DNA of 64,000 bases. It comes from CAVUWL01 sp963700105. GTDB taxonomy: Bacteria > Actinomycetota > Thermoleophilia > Solirubrobacterales > 70-9. Shown here piece after piece: positions 57,767-64,000 of the stretch. The stretch lies in assembly GCA_963700105.1 (NCBI GenBank), contig CAVOWL010000002.1:62001-126000 (forward strand), given 5' to 3'. The notes under the pieces are model-generated. The model made no database searches. It was not told the origin of the DNA and worked only from the letters and a program-made list of their open reading frames with translations. Within the stretch, counting starts at the first letter, position 1. Every line of letters starts with the position of its first letter. A program made the translations under genes and the position numbers.

Positions 57767-58887
57767 GCGGCGCGCGGGTAGGGCGGAGGTTCTTTAACCT
57801 TCTTGATCACCCGTAGCTGGGTCGATGGATCCCAGAAGTTGGCCTCCTCCTGGCGGTCGATCAGCTCCTCGATCGGAGTCTGGGGGGTACTGCCCTCCAG
57901 CCAGCCCGAACGGTTGTCGGGGCGTGGATTTGCCCCGTTGTCGGCGTGGCGGGCCACGTTTAGCCCCAGCTCCTCAAACATGCGGCGGTCATCCTCGGGC
58001 TCGGCGCCCAGCGTGGTCAGAAAATTCCCCATCATCACGCCGTTTAGCCCCGCCTTCACCGCCAGCGGTTGGAGGTCGCCGAGGTTCTCAACCCGGCCCC
58101 CGCAGAGTCGAAACAGTGCCGCCGGAATGATCAGTCGAAAGATTGCAACCCACTTGACGACATCCCAGGCGTCCATCAGTGTCCGCTCGCCGAACTTGGT
58201 TCCCCCGCGCGGGTTGAGAAGGTTGATCGGCACCGAGGTCGGGTTCAGCGCCGAGAGCTCAAAGGCCATCTCAACCCGCTGGTGGTGGGTCTCACCCAGA
58301 TTGAGAATCCCGCCGACGCAGGTCTCAAGGCCCGCCTCCTTTACCGCCTGGACCGTCCGTAGCCGACCCTCGTAGCGAACGGTGGTCGAAACGTTTGGAT
58401 AGTGCGAGCGAGCGGACTCGACGTTGTGGTGGACCCGCTGGATACCGGCCTCGCGCAGTTTCTTGGCCCGCTCGACCGACATGTGCCCGATCGAAGCGCA
58501 GCGCTTCAGATTGGTTTGCTCGGCGACCAGCTTGGCGCCCTCGAGGATTTTGGCGAAGTCACGGCGCGAGAGACCCTGCCCCTGGGTCACCATGCAGAAA
58601 CGGTGGGCTCCGGCCGCCTCGGCGGCCTTCGCGTGTTCGAGGATCTGCTCGGGCTCCATCATCGCGTGCATCGGAGTGTCTGCCTCGGCGTAGCGGGACT
58701 GGGCGCAGAAGCCACAGTCCTCGGCACAGCCGCCCGACTTGGCATTGACCAGCGAGCAGAGGTCGGTTGAGTCACCGAAATTCTCACGCCGCACCTGCCA
58801 GGCTCGCTCGACCAACTCGCCGATCTCGTCGTGGTCTTTCAGCTCGCCCAGTGCAAGCGCTTCCTCAAAGGAGATCAGGGGTCCCAT
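57763..58887 (-). CDS. bioB: biotin synthase
   Basis: BioB (374 aa) is the radical-SAM enzyme that inserts sulfur into dethiobiotin. The 4Fe-4S SAM cluster ligands are C54, C58 and C61 in KSGGCAEDCGFCAQS. Later blocks VHHNVESARSHYPNVSTTVR and GGILNLGETHHQRVEMAFEL, and the C-terminal GANPRPD, are typical. It starts 12 nt after the diguanylate cyclase stop, so it may be transcribed from the promoter of that longer unit. Confidence 0.96.
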   Translation of the reverse strand: MGPLISFEEALALGELKDHDEIGELVERAWQVRRENFGDSTDLCSLVNAKSGGCAEDCGFCAQSRYAEADTPMHAMMEPEQILEHAKAAEAAGAHRFCMVTQGQGLSRRDFAKILEGAKLVAEQTNLKRCASIGHMSVERAKKLREAGIQRVHHNVESARSHYPNVSTTVRYEGRLRTVQAVKEAGLETCVGGILNLGETHHQRVEMAFELSALNPTSVPINLLNPRGGTKFGERTLMDAWDVVKWVAIFRLIIPAALFRLCGGRVENLGDLQPLAVKAGLNGVMMGNFLTTLGAEPEDDRRMFEELGLNVARHADNGANPRPDNRSGWLEGSTPQTPIEELIDRQEEANFWDPSTQLRVIKKVKEPPPYPRAA

Positions 58888-58899
58888 GCGGCCGCTAGG

Positions 58900-60366
58900 C
58901 TAGGCGTCGCTTCGGACGGCGAGGCGGTCAAAAATCCTCACCCCGTCGCGCCCGGAATCCTTCGCCGCATACATCGCTGTGTCGGCCTCTGATAGCACCG
59001 ACTCAAAGCTGATGCGCGGGTCGGCGCCGAACATCGCGATCCCGATGCTGGCGGTCAGCGGCGGGCGATCCGGCGCGGCGGCCGCCTGTTCGCGGATTGC
59101 CGCGCCGATCGTCTCGGCGATATGGCGCGCCTCATCGGTGTCGCACTGAGGTAGGACGATCGCAAACTCGTCACCGCCGATCCGCGCCAGCAGGTCCGTC
59201 TCGCGCGTGCGCCGGCGCAGCAGGACCGCTATCTCCTCGATCACCCGGTCCCCGGCAGGGTGTCCGAGCGAGTCGTTGATCCGCTTGAAGTTGTCGATGT
59301 CTAGCATCAGCAGGGCGCCCGTTTTGCCCAGACGCCGGCTGCGGGCCATCTCGCTGCGCAGGTCCTCCTCGAAGCGGCGGCGGTTTTTGAGTCCGCTGAG
59401 GGCGTCTTGGCCAGCCTGAAGCGCCAGCTCCTGCATGCGCTCGTTGCGGCTCCAGATCATGATCAGAGCGGCGAGCAGACAGGCCAGGGAGATGCCAACC
59501 ACCGCCATCAGAATCGGCAATCCGAGGCTCGGTCCGGCGGGATCGTGAAGGACCAGGAGCCAGGTGCGATCGGCGACCTTAAGCGGCGCGGTCGCGCTTT
59601 CCCCGAGCACACCACGGGCGCCGATGACCGGCCTTCCAGCCTGGTCGAGCTGGATCTTGTCACTGGCAGGGATGACGGATGCCGCCGCCGCCGCGAGCGT
59701 GCTGGCGCGGAAGGCGCCGGAGGAAAATCCGAGCAGCGCCGCGCGACGCTGGCTCGGTGTCGCGATTTGAGCGCCACTGCGATAGACCGGCTCATAGATG
59801 ATCAAACCGGGGCCCGATCGCTTGGACAGGGGGATCACCGGCGTCGCCTCTGCGCTGGCTCGGTTGCTCGCTCGCCGCAGGATCGGCGCCCGAGTGGAGT
59901 CAAGTCCAAGGTCAACTCCCAGCGGTTCGGCGCCCCCCAGCTTGGAGTCGACGTAGGTGACCGGGAAGTATTCAGGGCGGGTTCCGGCTCTGCGCAGGGC
60001 GCCGTTTCGGCGCTGGCGAATCGGGAAGCCGTGGCTTCGTTCAAAGCGCGCCCGCTGCGCCAGCGGCACCCGCGCGATGAAGGAGGTAGCGAGGAGGGCG
60101 CCGTTGCGTAGCAGCGAATCGGCGAGGACGTCGAATACGGGCCGGGTGAGGCGGCGCTCGACCTGATAGAAGGCGGCGGCGCTGGCCAGCTGTCCGGTCG
60201 AGATCTCCAGCTCCGCCTGGGCTTGGTGGGCTGAGCGCAGCGCCTCTTCACGCTGAAGCCGCTCGAAGTTGGCGTGATCGTCTGAGCTGACGATCAGGGC
60301 ACCGATCACCGAACTGGCGGCGATCGCGAGCACGGCGGCCAAGCCAAGCCAAAACCGGAGGCGCAT
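58900..60366 (-). CDS. CHASE-GGDEF membrane diguanylate cyclase
   Basis: This 488-aa protein makes c-di-GMP. Helix 1 (LRFWLGLAAVLAIAASSVIG) and helix 2 (LPILMAVVGISLACLLAALI) bracket an extracytoplasmic CHASE domain with FERSHGFPI and GLIIYEPVYRSG. The cytoplasmic GGDEF domain has the intact active site G397-F401 (RIGGDEFAIVLP) and the inhibitory I-site R388xxD391 five residues before it. Activity is therefore likely and product-controlled, with a small ligand sensed outside. I start it at the ATG before helix 1. It stands between alkA and bioB in the same direction. Confidence 0.9.
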   Translation of the reverse strand: MRLRFWLGLAAVLAIAASSVIGALIVSSDDHANFERLQREEALRSAHQAQAELEISTGQLASAAAFYQVERRLTRPVFDVLADSLLRNGALLATSFIARVPLAQRARFERSHGFPIRQRRNGALRRAGTRPEYFPVTYVDSKLGGAEPLGVDLGLDSTRAPILRRASNRASAEATPVIPLSKRSGPGLIIYEPVYRSGAQIATPSQRRAALLGFSSGAFRASTLAAAAASVIPASDKIQLDQAGRPVIGARGVLGESATAPLKVADRTWLLVLHDPAGPSLGLPILMAVVGISLACLLAALIMIWSRNERMQELALQAGQDALSGLKNRRRFEEDLRSEMARSRRLGKTGALLMLDIDNFKRINDSLGHPAGDRVIEEIAVLLRRRTRETDLLARIGGDEFAIVLPQCDTDEARHIAETIGAAIREQAAAAPDRPPLTASIGIAMFGADPRISFESVLSEADTAMYAAKDSGRDGVRIFDRLAVRSDA

Positions 60367-60416
60367 GGCCTCATTGTTGAACACGGCGGCGCCGCGGTGA
60401 GTCCGGGGTCTCGCCA

Positions 60417-61049
60417 CTATGCGGGCAGGGCCGCCAATGACTCCCACAGGTAGATCGAGGCGAGGCTTCGGTGCGGGCGCCATGCCTCACCGATCTCAAG
60501 CACCCGCTGTGGGGCGGGCATCTGATCGAGTTCGTACTCGATTTGGATTGCCTTGCGGATCCCGAGGTCGCCGCCGGAGAGGACATCCGGACGTTGCAGG
60601 TGAAAGAGCAAGAACATCTCCGCGGTCCAGCGGCCGAGGCCGCGCACGGCGACGATCTCCTCGATCACCTCCTCGTCGCTGAGTGCGTCAAAACGACCAA
60701 GTTCAAGTTCTCCAGCCAGGATGTGGGCGGCGAGGTCTCGCACGTATTGCACCTTGCGACCGGAAAGACCGGCTCCGCGCAGATCCTCCTCGCTGGCTTC
60801 CAGCAGCTCCTCGGGACTCGGTGGATGCCCGCCAAAGATGGCGAGGACGCGCAGGTAGATTGTTCGGGCGGCTTTGGTCGAGAGCTGTTGGCCGACGATA
60901 GCGCGCAGCAGCGCCCCGTAGGCATCGGTGGGCCCGTCCTCTTCGCGCCGGCGCAGGCGCGTTTTCAGGTTTATTTTGCCGAGCCTCTCAATCAGCGCCG
61001 CCATCTTCGGGTCGGCGGCGGCGAGCTGGCGGCGAGCCTTGGCGCTCAC
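60417..61049 (-). CDS. DNA-3-methyladenine glycosylase II, AlkA type
   Basis: This 210-aa base-excision enzyme has an HhH-GPD fold: IVGQQLSTKAARTIYLRV, hairpin VAVRGLGRWTAEMFLLF, and the catalytic Asp D161 in LSGGDLGIRKAIQ. No iron-sulfur cysteines are present, as expected for AlkA. It removes alkylated purines. The GTG start overlaps the enoyl-CoA hydratase-family stop (GTGA). Confidence 0.92.
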   Translation of the reverse strand: MSAKARRQLAAADPKMAALIERLGKINLKTRLRRREEDGPTDAYGALLRAIVGQQLSTKAARTIYLRVLAIFGGHPPSPEELLEASEEDLRGAGLSGRKVQYVRDLAAHILAGELELGRFDALSDEEVIEEIVAVRGLGRWTAEMFLLFHLQRPDVLSGGDLGIRKAIQIEYELDQMPAPQRVLEIGEAWRPHRSLASIYLWESLAALPA

Positions 61050-61852
61050 CTTCCCTGCCAGAGCGGCTTGCGTTTTTCGTTGAAGGCCCGGATCCCCTCG
61101 CGGAAGTCCTCAGAGGAAAAGCAGGACTCCCGCAGCGCGACCAGCCCCGCCTCCTGCTGATCGGTGAGGACAGGGCACTGGTTGAGAAGTTCGATCGCGT
61201 GCTTATTACCACGCATCGAAATTGGGGCGTGGGTTGCGATTTCAGCCGCGAGTGCCACCGCGCCCGCCTCGAGCTCGGAGTCGGGAACCACCTCGTTGAC
61301 CAAGCCGATCTGCTCGGCGCGGTCGGCCTCGAAGTTGCGACCGGTGAGGAAGAGCTCCTTCGTTCGGGCCAATCCCACCGTGTCAAGAAACTTGCGCAGT
61401 CCGGTGTGGCCGTAGACCAAGCCGAGTTTGGCGGGGGGCATGCCCAGCTTAGCCCCGGCCGCGCAGATCCGCAGGTCGCAGGTGATCGCCAGCTCCAGGC
61501 CGCCACCCAGGCAGTGGCCGTTGATCGCGGCCACGGTCGGCCATGGGTGGGCGGCGAGCTTCTCCATCGCGGCGTGGAAGGGGTGGGCGACCAGCGCCTC
61601 GGCGTCGCGTACGAAGGTCTCGGTCGGGATCGAGCTGATGTCATAGCCGGCCGAGAACAGCGGCGGCTCTGCGGTGATCAGTACGCAGCGGGTCTCGATT
61701 CCATGATCAAGGCGGGGCAAAAGCTCGGCCAGCGCATCGAGGATCTCGTGATCGAGCGCATTTCTGCGCTTCGGATTGGAAATCCGAATGCGGACCACCG
61801 AGTCCGCTGGTGAGTCGATCAGGAGCTTGCCGCCGGCCAGGCGTTCATCCAT
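61046..61852 (-). CDS. crotonase-family protein, methylmalonyl-CoA decarboxylase-like
   Basis: This 268-aa acyl-CoA enzyme has the oxyanion-hole blocks FSAGYDISSI and NGHCLGGGLELAITCDLRIC. The first hydratase Glu is present (GGGLELA). The second position, usually PE, reads MPPAKLGLVYGHTG, so classical hydratase chemistry is unlikely. The MPPAKLG...SSEDFREGIRAFNEKRKP pattern resembles E. coli methylmalonyl-CoA decarboxylase (ScpB/YgfG). It sits 10 nt after a biotin carrier protein gene, which suits a link to propionyl/methylmalonyl-CoA metabolism; this is inference. Confidence 0.8.
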   Translation of the reverse strand: MDERLAGGKLLIDSPADSVVRIRISNPKRRNALDHEILDALAELLPRLDHGIETRCVLITAEPPLFSAGYDISSIPTETFVRDAEALVAHPFHAAMEKLAAHPWPTVAAINGHCLGGGLELAITCDLRICAAGAKLGMPPAKLGLVYGHTGLRKFLDTVGLARTKELFLTGRNFEADRAEQIGLVNEVVPDSELEAGAVALAAEIATHAPISMRGNKHAIELLNQCPVLTDQQEAGLVALRESCFSSEDFREGIRAFNEKRKPLWQGR

Positions 61853-61862
61853 CCGCTGCTCC

Positions 61863-62075
61863 CTACTCCAGCACGACGAGGACGTCGCCTTCGCTCACCG
61901 CCTGGCCCTCCACGCAGCGAATCTCCTTCACGGTCCCCTCATCCTCTGCCTCCACCGGGATCTCCATCTTCATCGACTCGAGGATGAGCACCGTGTCTCC
62001 CTCCGAGACCGCATCCCCAACTGCCACCTCAATTTTCCACACGTTGCCCGTGATATGTGCCTCGATCTCCGCCAT
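61863..62075 (-). CDS. stand-alone biotin carrier protein (BCCP-like)
   Basis: This 70-aa protein is a single biotinyl/lipoyl domain. The modified lysine is K36 in ESMKMEIPVEAEDEG, the biotin-type MKM motif, with VAVGDAVSEGDTVL and the C-terminal SEGDVLVVLE. It would carry CO2 for an acyl-CoA carboxylase or decarboxylase whose other subunits are not in the window. It heads the run that ends in bioBFD. TATTCT ends 7 nt before the ATG. Confidence 0.9.
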   Translation of the reverse strand: MAEIEAHITGNVWKIEVAVGDAVSEGDTVLILESMKMEIPVEAEDEGTVKEIRCVEGQAVSEGDVLVVLE

Positions 62076-62081
62076 CGGGGG

Positions 62082-62088
62082 GAGAATA
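62082..62088. promoter_or_regulatory. overlapping divergent -10 elements, BCCP and glycosyltransferase genes
   Basis: On the minus strand TATTCT (62088-62083) is 7 nt before the BCCP ATG. On the plus strand GAGAAT (62082-62087) is 7 nt before the glycosyltransferase GTG. The arrangement repeats that of dacB and the patatin gene. Confidence 0.4.
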
Positions 62089-62094
62089 GATGGC

Positions 62095-62832
62095 GTGGGG
62101 GCGGAGCCAAGGATCCCTCAGCGCCGCGGCGCTGGTGAGACGCAGCGAGGCGACGGCGGGTATGGGTTGGCCGTAATCGTCGCTGCCCACAATGAGGCTG
62201 ATCGGATCGAAGGGACCGTGAGCGCCCTGAAGGGTGCCTTTCCGGCGGCGGCCCTGTTGGTCGCCGATGATGCCTCAAGCGATGGCACCGCGGCGGCGGC
62301 GGCCGCGGCCGGGGCCGCGGTGATCGGTAGGAGCCGCTCGCTTGGCAAGGGCGCAAACGTCACCGCCGCGGCCGAAGCCGCCCTGGGCGAGGTCCCGCCG
62401 CCGTCGTTCTTCCTCCTTTGTGATGGCGATCTCGGCGACTCGGCGGCGAACCTGCAGGCGCTGGTAAAAGCGTTGCGGGCGGATCGATGTGACCTCGCCG
62501 TCGCCGTCTTCTCGCGGCCTCGGGGAGGGGGGTTCGGGGTCTCGCTCGGTTTTGCGCGCTGGGCGATTCGGCGCCTCTGCGGGGCCGAGACCGCGGCGCC
62601 GATCTCGGGCCAGCGGGCGCTGAGGGCGGAGGTCATGAGGGCAACCCTGCCTTTCGCGGGTGGCTACGGGATGGAGATCGGGATGACCGTCGATGCAATT
62701 CGGGCCGGCTACAGCATGGGCGAGTATGAGATCGACCTCAGCCACCGGGTCAGCGGTCGCACGATCGCCGGCTTTGCCCACCGCGCCCGCCAGCTTCTCG
62801 ACTTCGCCCGCGTGTACCTTCAACGCCGTTGA
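62095..62832 (+). CDS. family 2 glycosyltransferase
   Basis: This 245-aa enzyme begins with the GT-A nucleotide-sugar motif LAVIVAAHNEADRIEGTVSA and VADDASSDGTAAAAA, then LCDGDLGDSAANLQALVKAL with the metal-binding DGD. The acceptor side PISGQRALRAEVM is also typical. It has no membrane segments. The start is uncertain; I took GTG 62095, 19 nt from the divergent BCCP start. The acceptor is unknown; the fold fits polyprenyl-phosphate or cell-envelope sugar transfer. Its stop overlaps the glpK TTG by 4 nt. Confidence 0.82.
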   Translation: MGAEPRIPQRRGAGETQRGDGGYGLAVIVAAHNEADRIEGTVSALKGAFPAAALLVADDASSDGTAAAAAAAGAAVIGRSRSLGKGANVTAAAEAALGEVPPPSFFLLCDGDLGDSAANLQALVKALRADRCDLAVAVFSRPRGGGFGVSLGFARWAIRRLCGAETAAPISGQRALRAEVMRATLPFAGGYGMEIGMTVDAIRAGYSMGEYEIDLSHRVSGRTIAGFAHRARQLLDFARVYLQRR

Positions 62833-64000
62833 TTCTGGCGATTGATCAGGGCACCACCGGGACCACCTGCCTCGTCTTCGATCAGGAGGGCAGGGTGGGG
62901 GGACGCGCCTACTCAGAGTTCGCTCAGCATTTTCCCCGGCCCGGTTGGGTGGAGCACGATGCCGGAGAAATCTGGGAGGTGAGCAGGCGCGTCGCGGCTG
63001 AGGCGCTGGCGAGTGCGGGAATCAGTGGGTCCCAGCTGGCCGGGATCGGCATCGCCAACCAGCGCGAGACCGTGGTTGCCTGGGACCCCGCCAGCGGTGA
63101 GCCGATTCACCGGGCGCTGGTCTGGCAGGACCGCCGCACCGCGGAGCGATGCGAGGAGCTGAGGGAGCAGGGATGGGAGGAGCTGGTCCGCGAGCGGACC
63201 GGGCTTGTCATCGACCCCTACTTCTCAGCGACCAAGATCGAGTGGCTATTGCAAAACGTCGAGGCTGCACAGCGCGCCGTTTTCGGAACCATCGACTCCT
63301 GGCTCGCCTTCAAGTTGACCGGTGCTCACGTCACCGACCACTCAAATGCCTCGAGGACGATGCTCTTCGATATCAGGAGCAGAAGCTGGGACACGGATCT
63401 CTGCGGCCTGGTCGGGGTCGATCCGGGCCGTTTGCCCGAGCCGTTCCCCTCGGCGCACCTCTACGGCAGCACCTCGGAGTTCGGTGGCGAGGTGCCGGTT
63501 GCGGCAATCGCCGGCGACCAGCAGGCGGCCCTGTTCGGGCAGGCCTGTCACCACGCGGGGATGGCCAAGAACACCTACGGCACCGGGAGCTTTGTCCTCC
63601 TGCACGCCGGCGAGGTGGCCCCGCCGCCGAGCGAGGGCCTGCTCGGCACCGTTGCCTGCGGGGTGGGTGAGGAGCGCGCCTACGCGCTTGAGGCATCGAT
63701 CTTCGTCACCGGTGCGGCGCTGCAGTGGCTACGCGACGGGCTCGGGATCCTCGCGGATGCCTCTGAGGCCGAGGCAATGGCGGCTTCGATGCAGGGAAAC
63801 GATGGCGTCTACTTTGTCCCCGCCCTGACCGGTCTCGGCTCCCCCCACTGGGACCCCTACGCGCGGGGCACGATCGTCGGCCTGACCCGAGGCACCGGAC
63901 GCCAGCATCTCGCCCGCGCGGCGCTGGAGGCGATCGCCTACCAGAGCCTCGATGCTGTGCGAGCCGAGGAGGCCGCCGCCGGCGCCGCCTTGGAGGTCCT
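62829..64000 (+). CDS. glpK: glycerol kinase, 3' end outside window
   Basis: The frame starts at TTG (overlapping the glycosyltransferase stop as TTGA) and stays open to the window end, about 390 codons. It encodes MILAIDQGTTGTTCLVFD (phosphate loop), ANQRETVVAWDPASGEPIHR, VWQDRRT, YFSATKIEWLL, HVTDHSNASRTMLFD, AGDQQAALFGQA and ALTGLGSPHWDPYARGTIVG. These are the FGGY glycerol kinase motifs in order. It phosphorylates glycerol for entry into glycolysis or phospholipid synthesis. The missing C-terminal part is roughly a quarter of the protein. Confidence 0.95.
   Translation, partial: MILAIDQGTTGTTCLVFDQEGRVGGRAYSEFAQHFPRPGWVEHDAGEIWEVSRRVAAEALASAGISGSQLAGIGIANQRETVVAWDPASGEPIHRALVWQDRRTAERCEELREQGWEELVRERTGLVIDPYFSATKIEWLLQNVEAAQRAVFGTIDSWLAFKLTGAHVTDHSNASRTMLFDIRSRSWDTDLCGLVGVDPGRLPEPFPSAHLYGSTSEFGGEVPVAAIAGDQQAALFGQACHHAGMAKNTYGTGSFVLLHAGEVAPPPSEGLLGTVACGVGEERAYALEASIFVTGAALQWLRDGLGILADASEAEAMAASMQGNDGVYFVPALTGLGSPHWDPYARGTIVGLTRGTGRQHLARAALEAIAYQSLDAVRAEEAAAGAALEV

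Overview
The window is high-GC bacterial chromosome. It is most likely from an actinomycete outside the well-studied Mycobacterium/Streptomyces group, and the Thermoleophilia (Solirubrobacterales) are my best guess. The reasons are actinobacterial-looking RpoB/RpoC, zinc-type uS14 and uS4, frequent GTG/TTG starts, several genes that appear to lack 5' leaders, and ribosomal proteins with long charged low-complexity tails. The taxon is an inference from style and gene order, not from any comparison I could run.

Region 1 (1-31425) is the core information-processing block. It holds rpoB (5' end outside the window) and rpoC, then a flavin monooxygenase. A minus-strand group follows: membrane protein, rpsL, rpsG, HAD-like protein and small membrane protein. 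Next come fusA, tuf, the S10/spc ribosomal operon from rpsJ to rplO, secY, adk, map, an O-methyltransferase, and rpmJ-rpsM-rpsK-rpsD-rpoA-rplQ. The usual str gene set is split: rpsL-rpsG points away from fusA-tuf. infA is absent from its usual place between map and rpmJ. uL22, uS17, uL5 and uS5 carry unusual tails. Short genes recovered by hand are rpmD, rpmJ and rpsN, plus two candidate mini-ORFs that couple to rplX and adk.

Region 2 (31500-40620) holds housekeeping genes: truA, surE, ligA, a PBP4-type carboxypeptidase, a patatin phospholipase, a long-chain acyl-CoA synthetase, a 63-aa helix-turn-helix protein, a membrane-anchored DsbA/thioredoxin-like protein and tRNA-Pro(CGG). Many of these genes have a -10-like hexamer ending only 5-8 nt before the start codon, as expected for leaderless mRNAs.

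Region 3 (40620-52325) is more accessory. It contains an M48 peptidase with a duplicated DUF4389 membrane protein, a decayed or unknown locus near 44 kb, a methyltransferase, a secreted glycoside hydrolase, superoxide dismutase, and a GMC oxidoreductase with a ferredoxin-like Cys cluster beside a rubredoxin. LemA, an unrecognised protein, a NUDIX hydrolase and an IS110-family element complete the region.

Region 4 (52326-64000) centres on biotin. bioB-bioF-bioD lie at the end of a minus-strand run that begins with a biotin carrier protein and a methylmalonyl-CoA-decarboxylase-like protein, followed by a DNA glycosylase and a CHASE-GGDEF diguanylate cyclase. bioA is separated from bioBFD by a marR-MFS efflux pair on the opposite strand, whose promoter carries a CRP-type palindrome and interleaved inverted repeats. 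A glycosyltransferase and the first 1.17 kb of glpK close the window.
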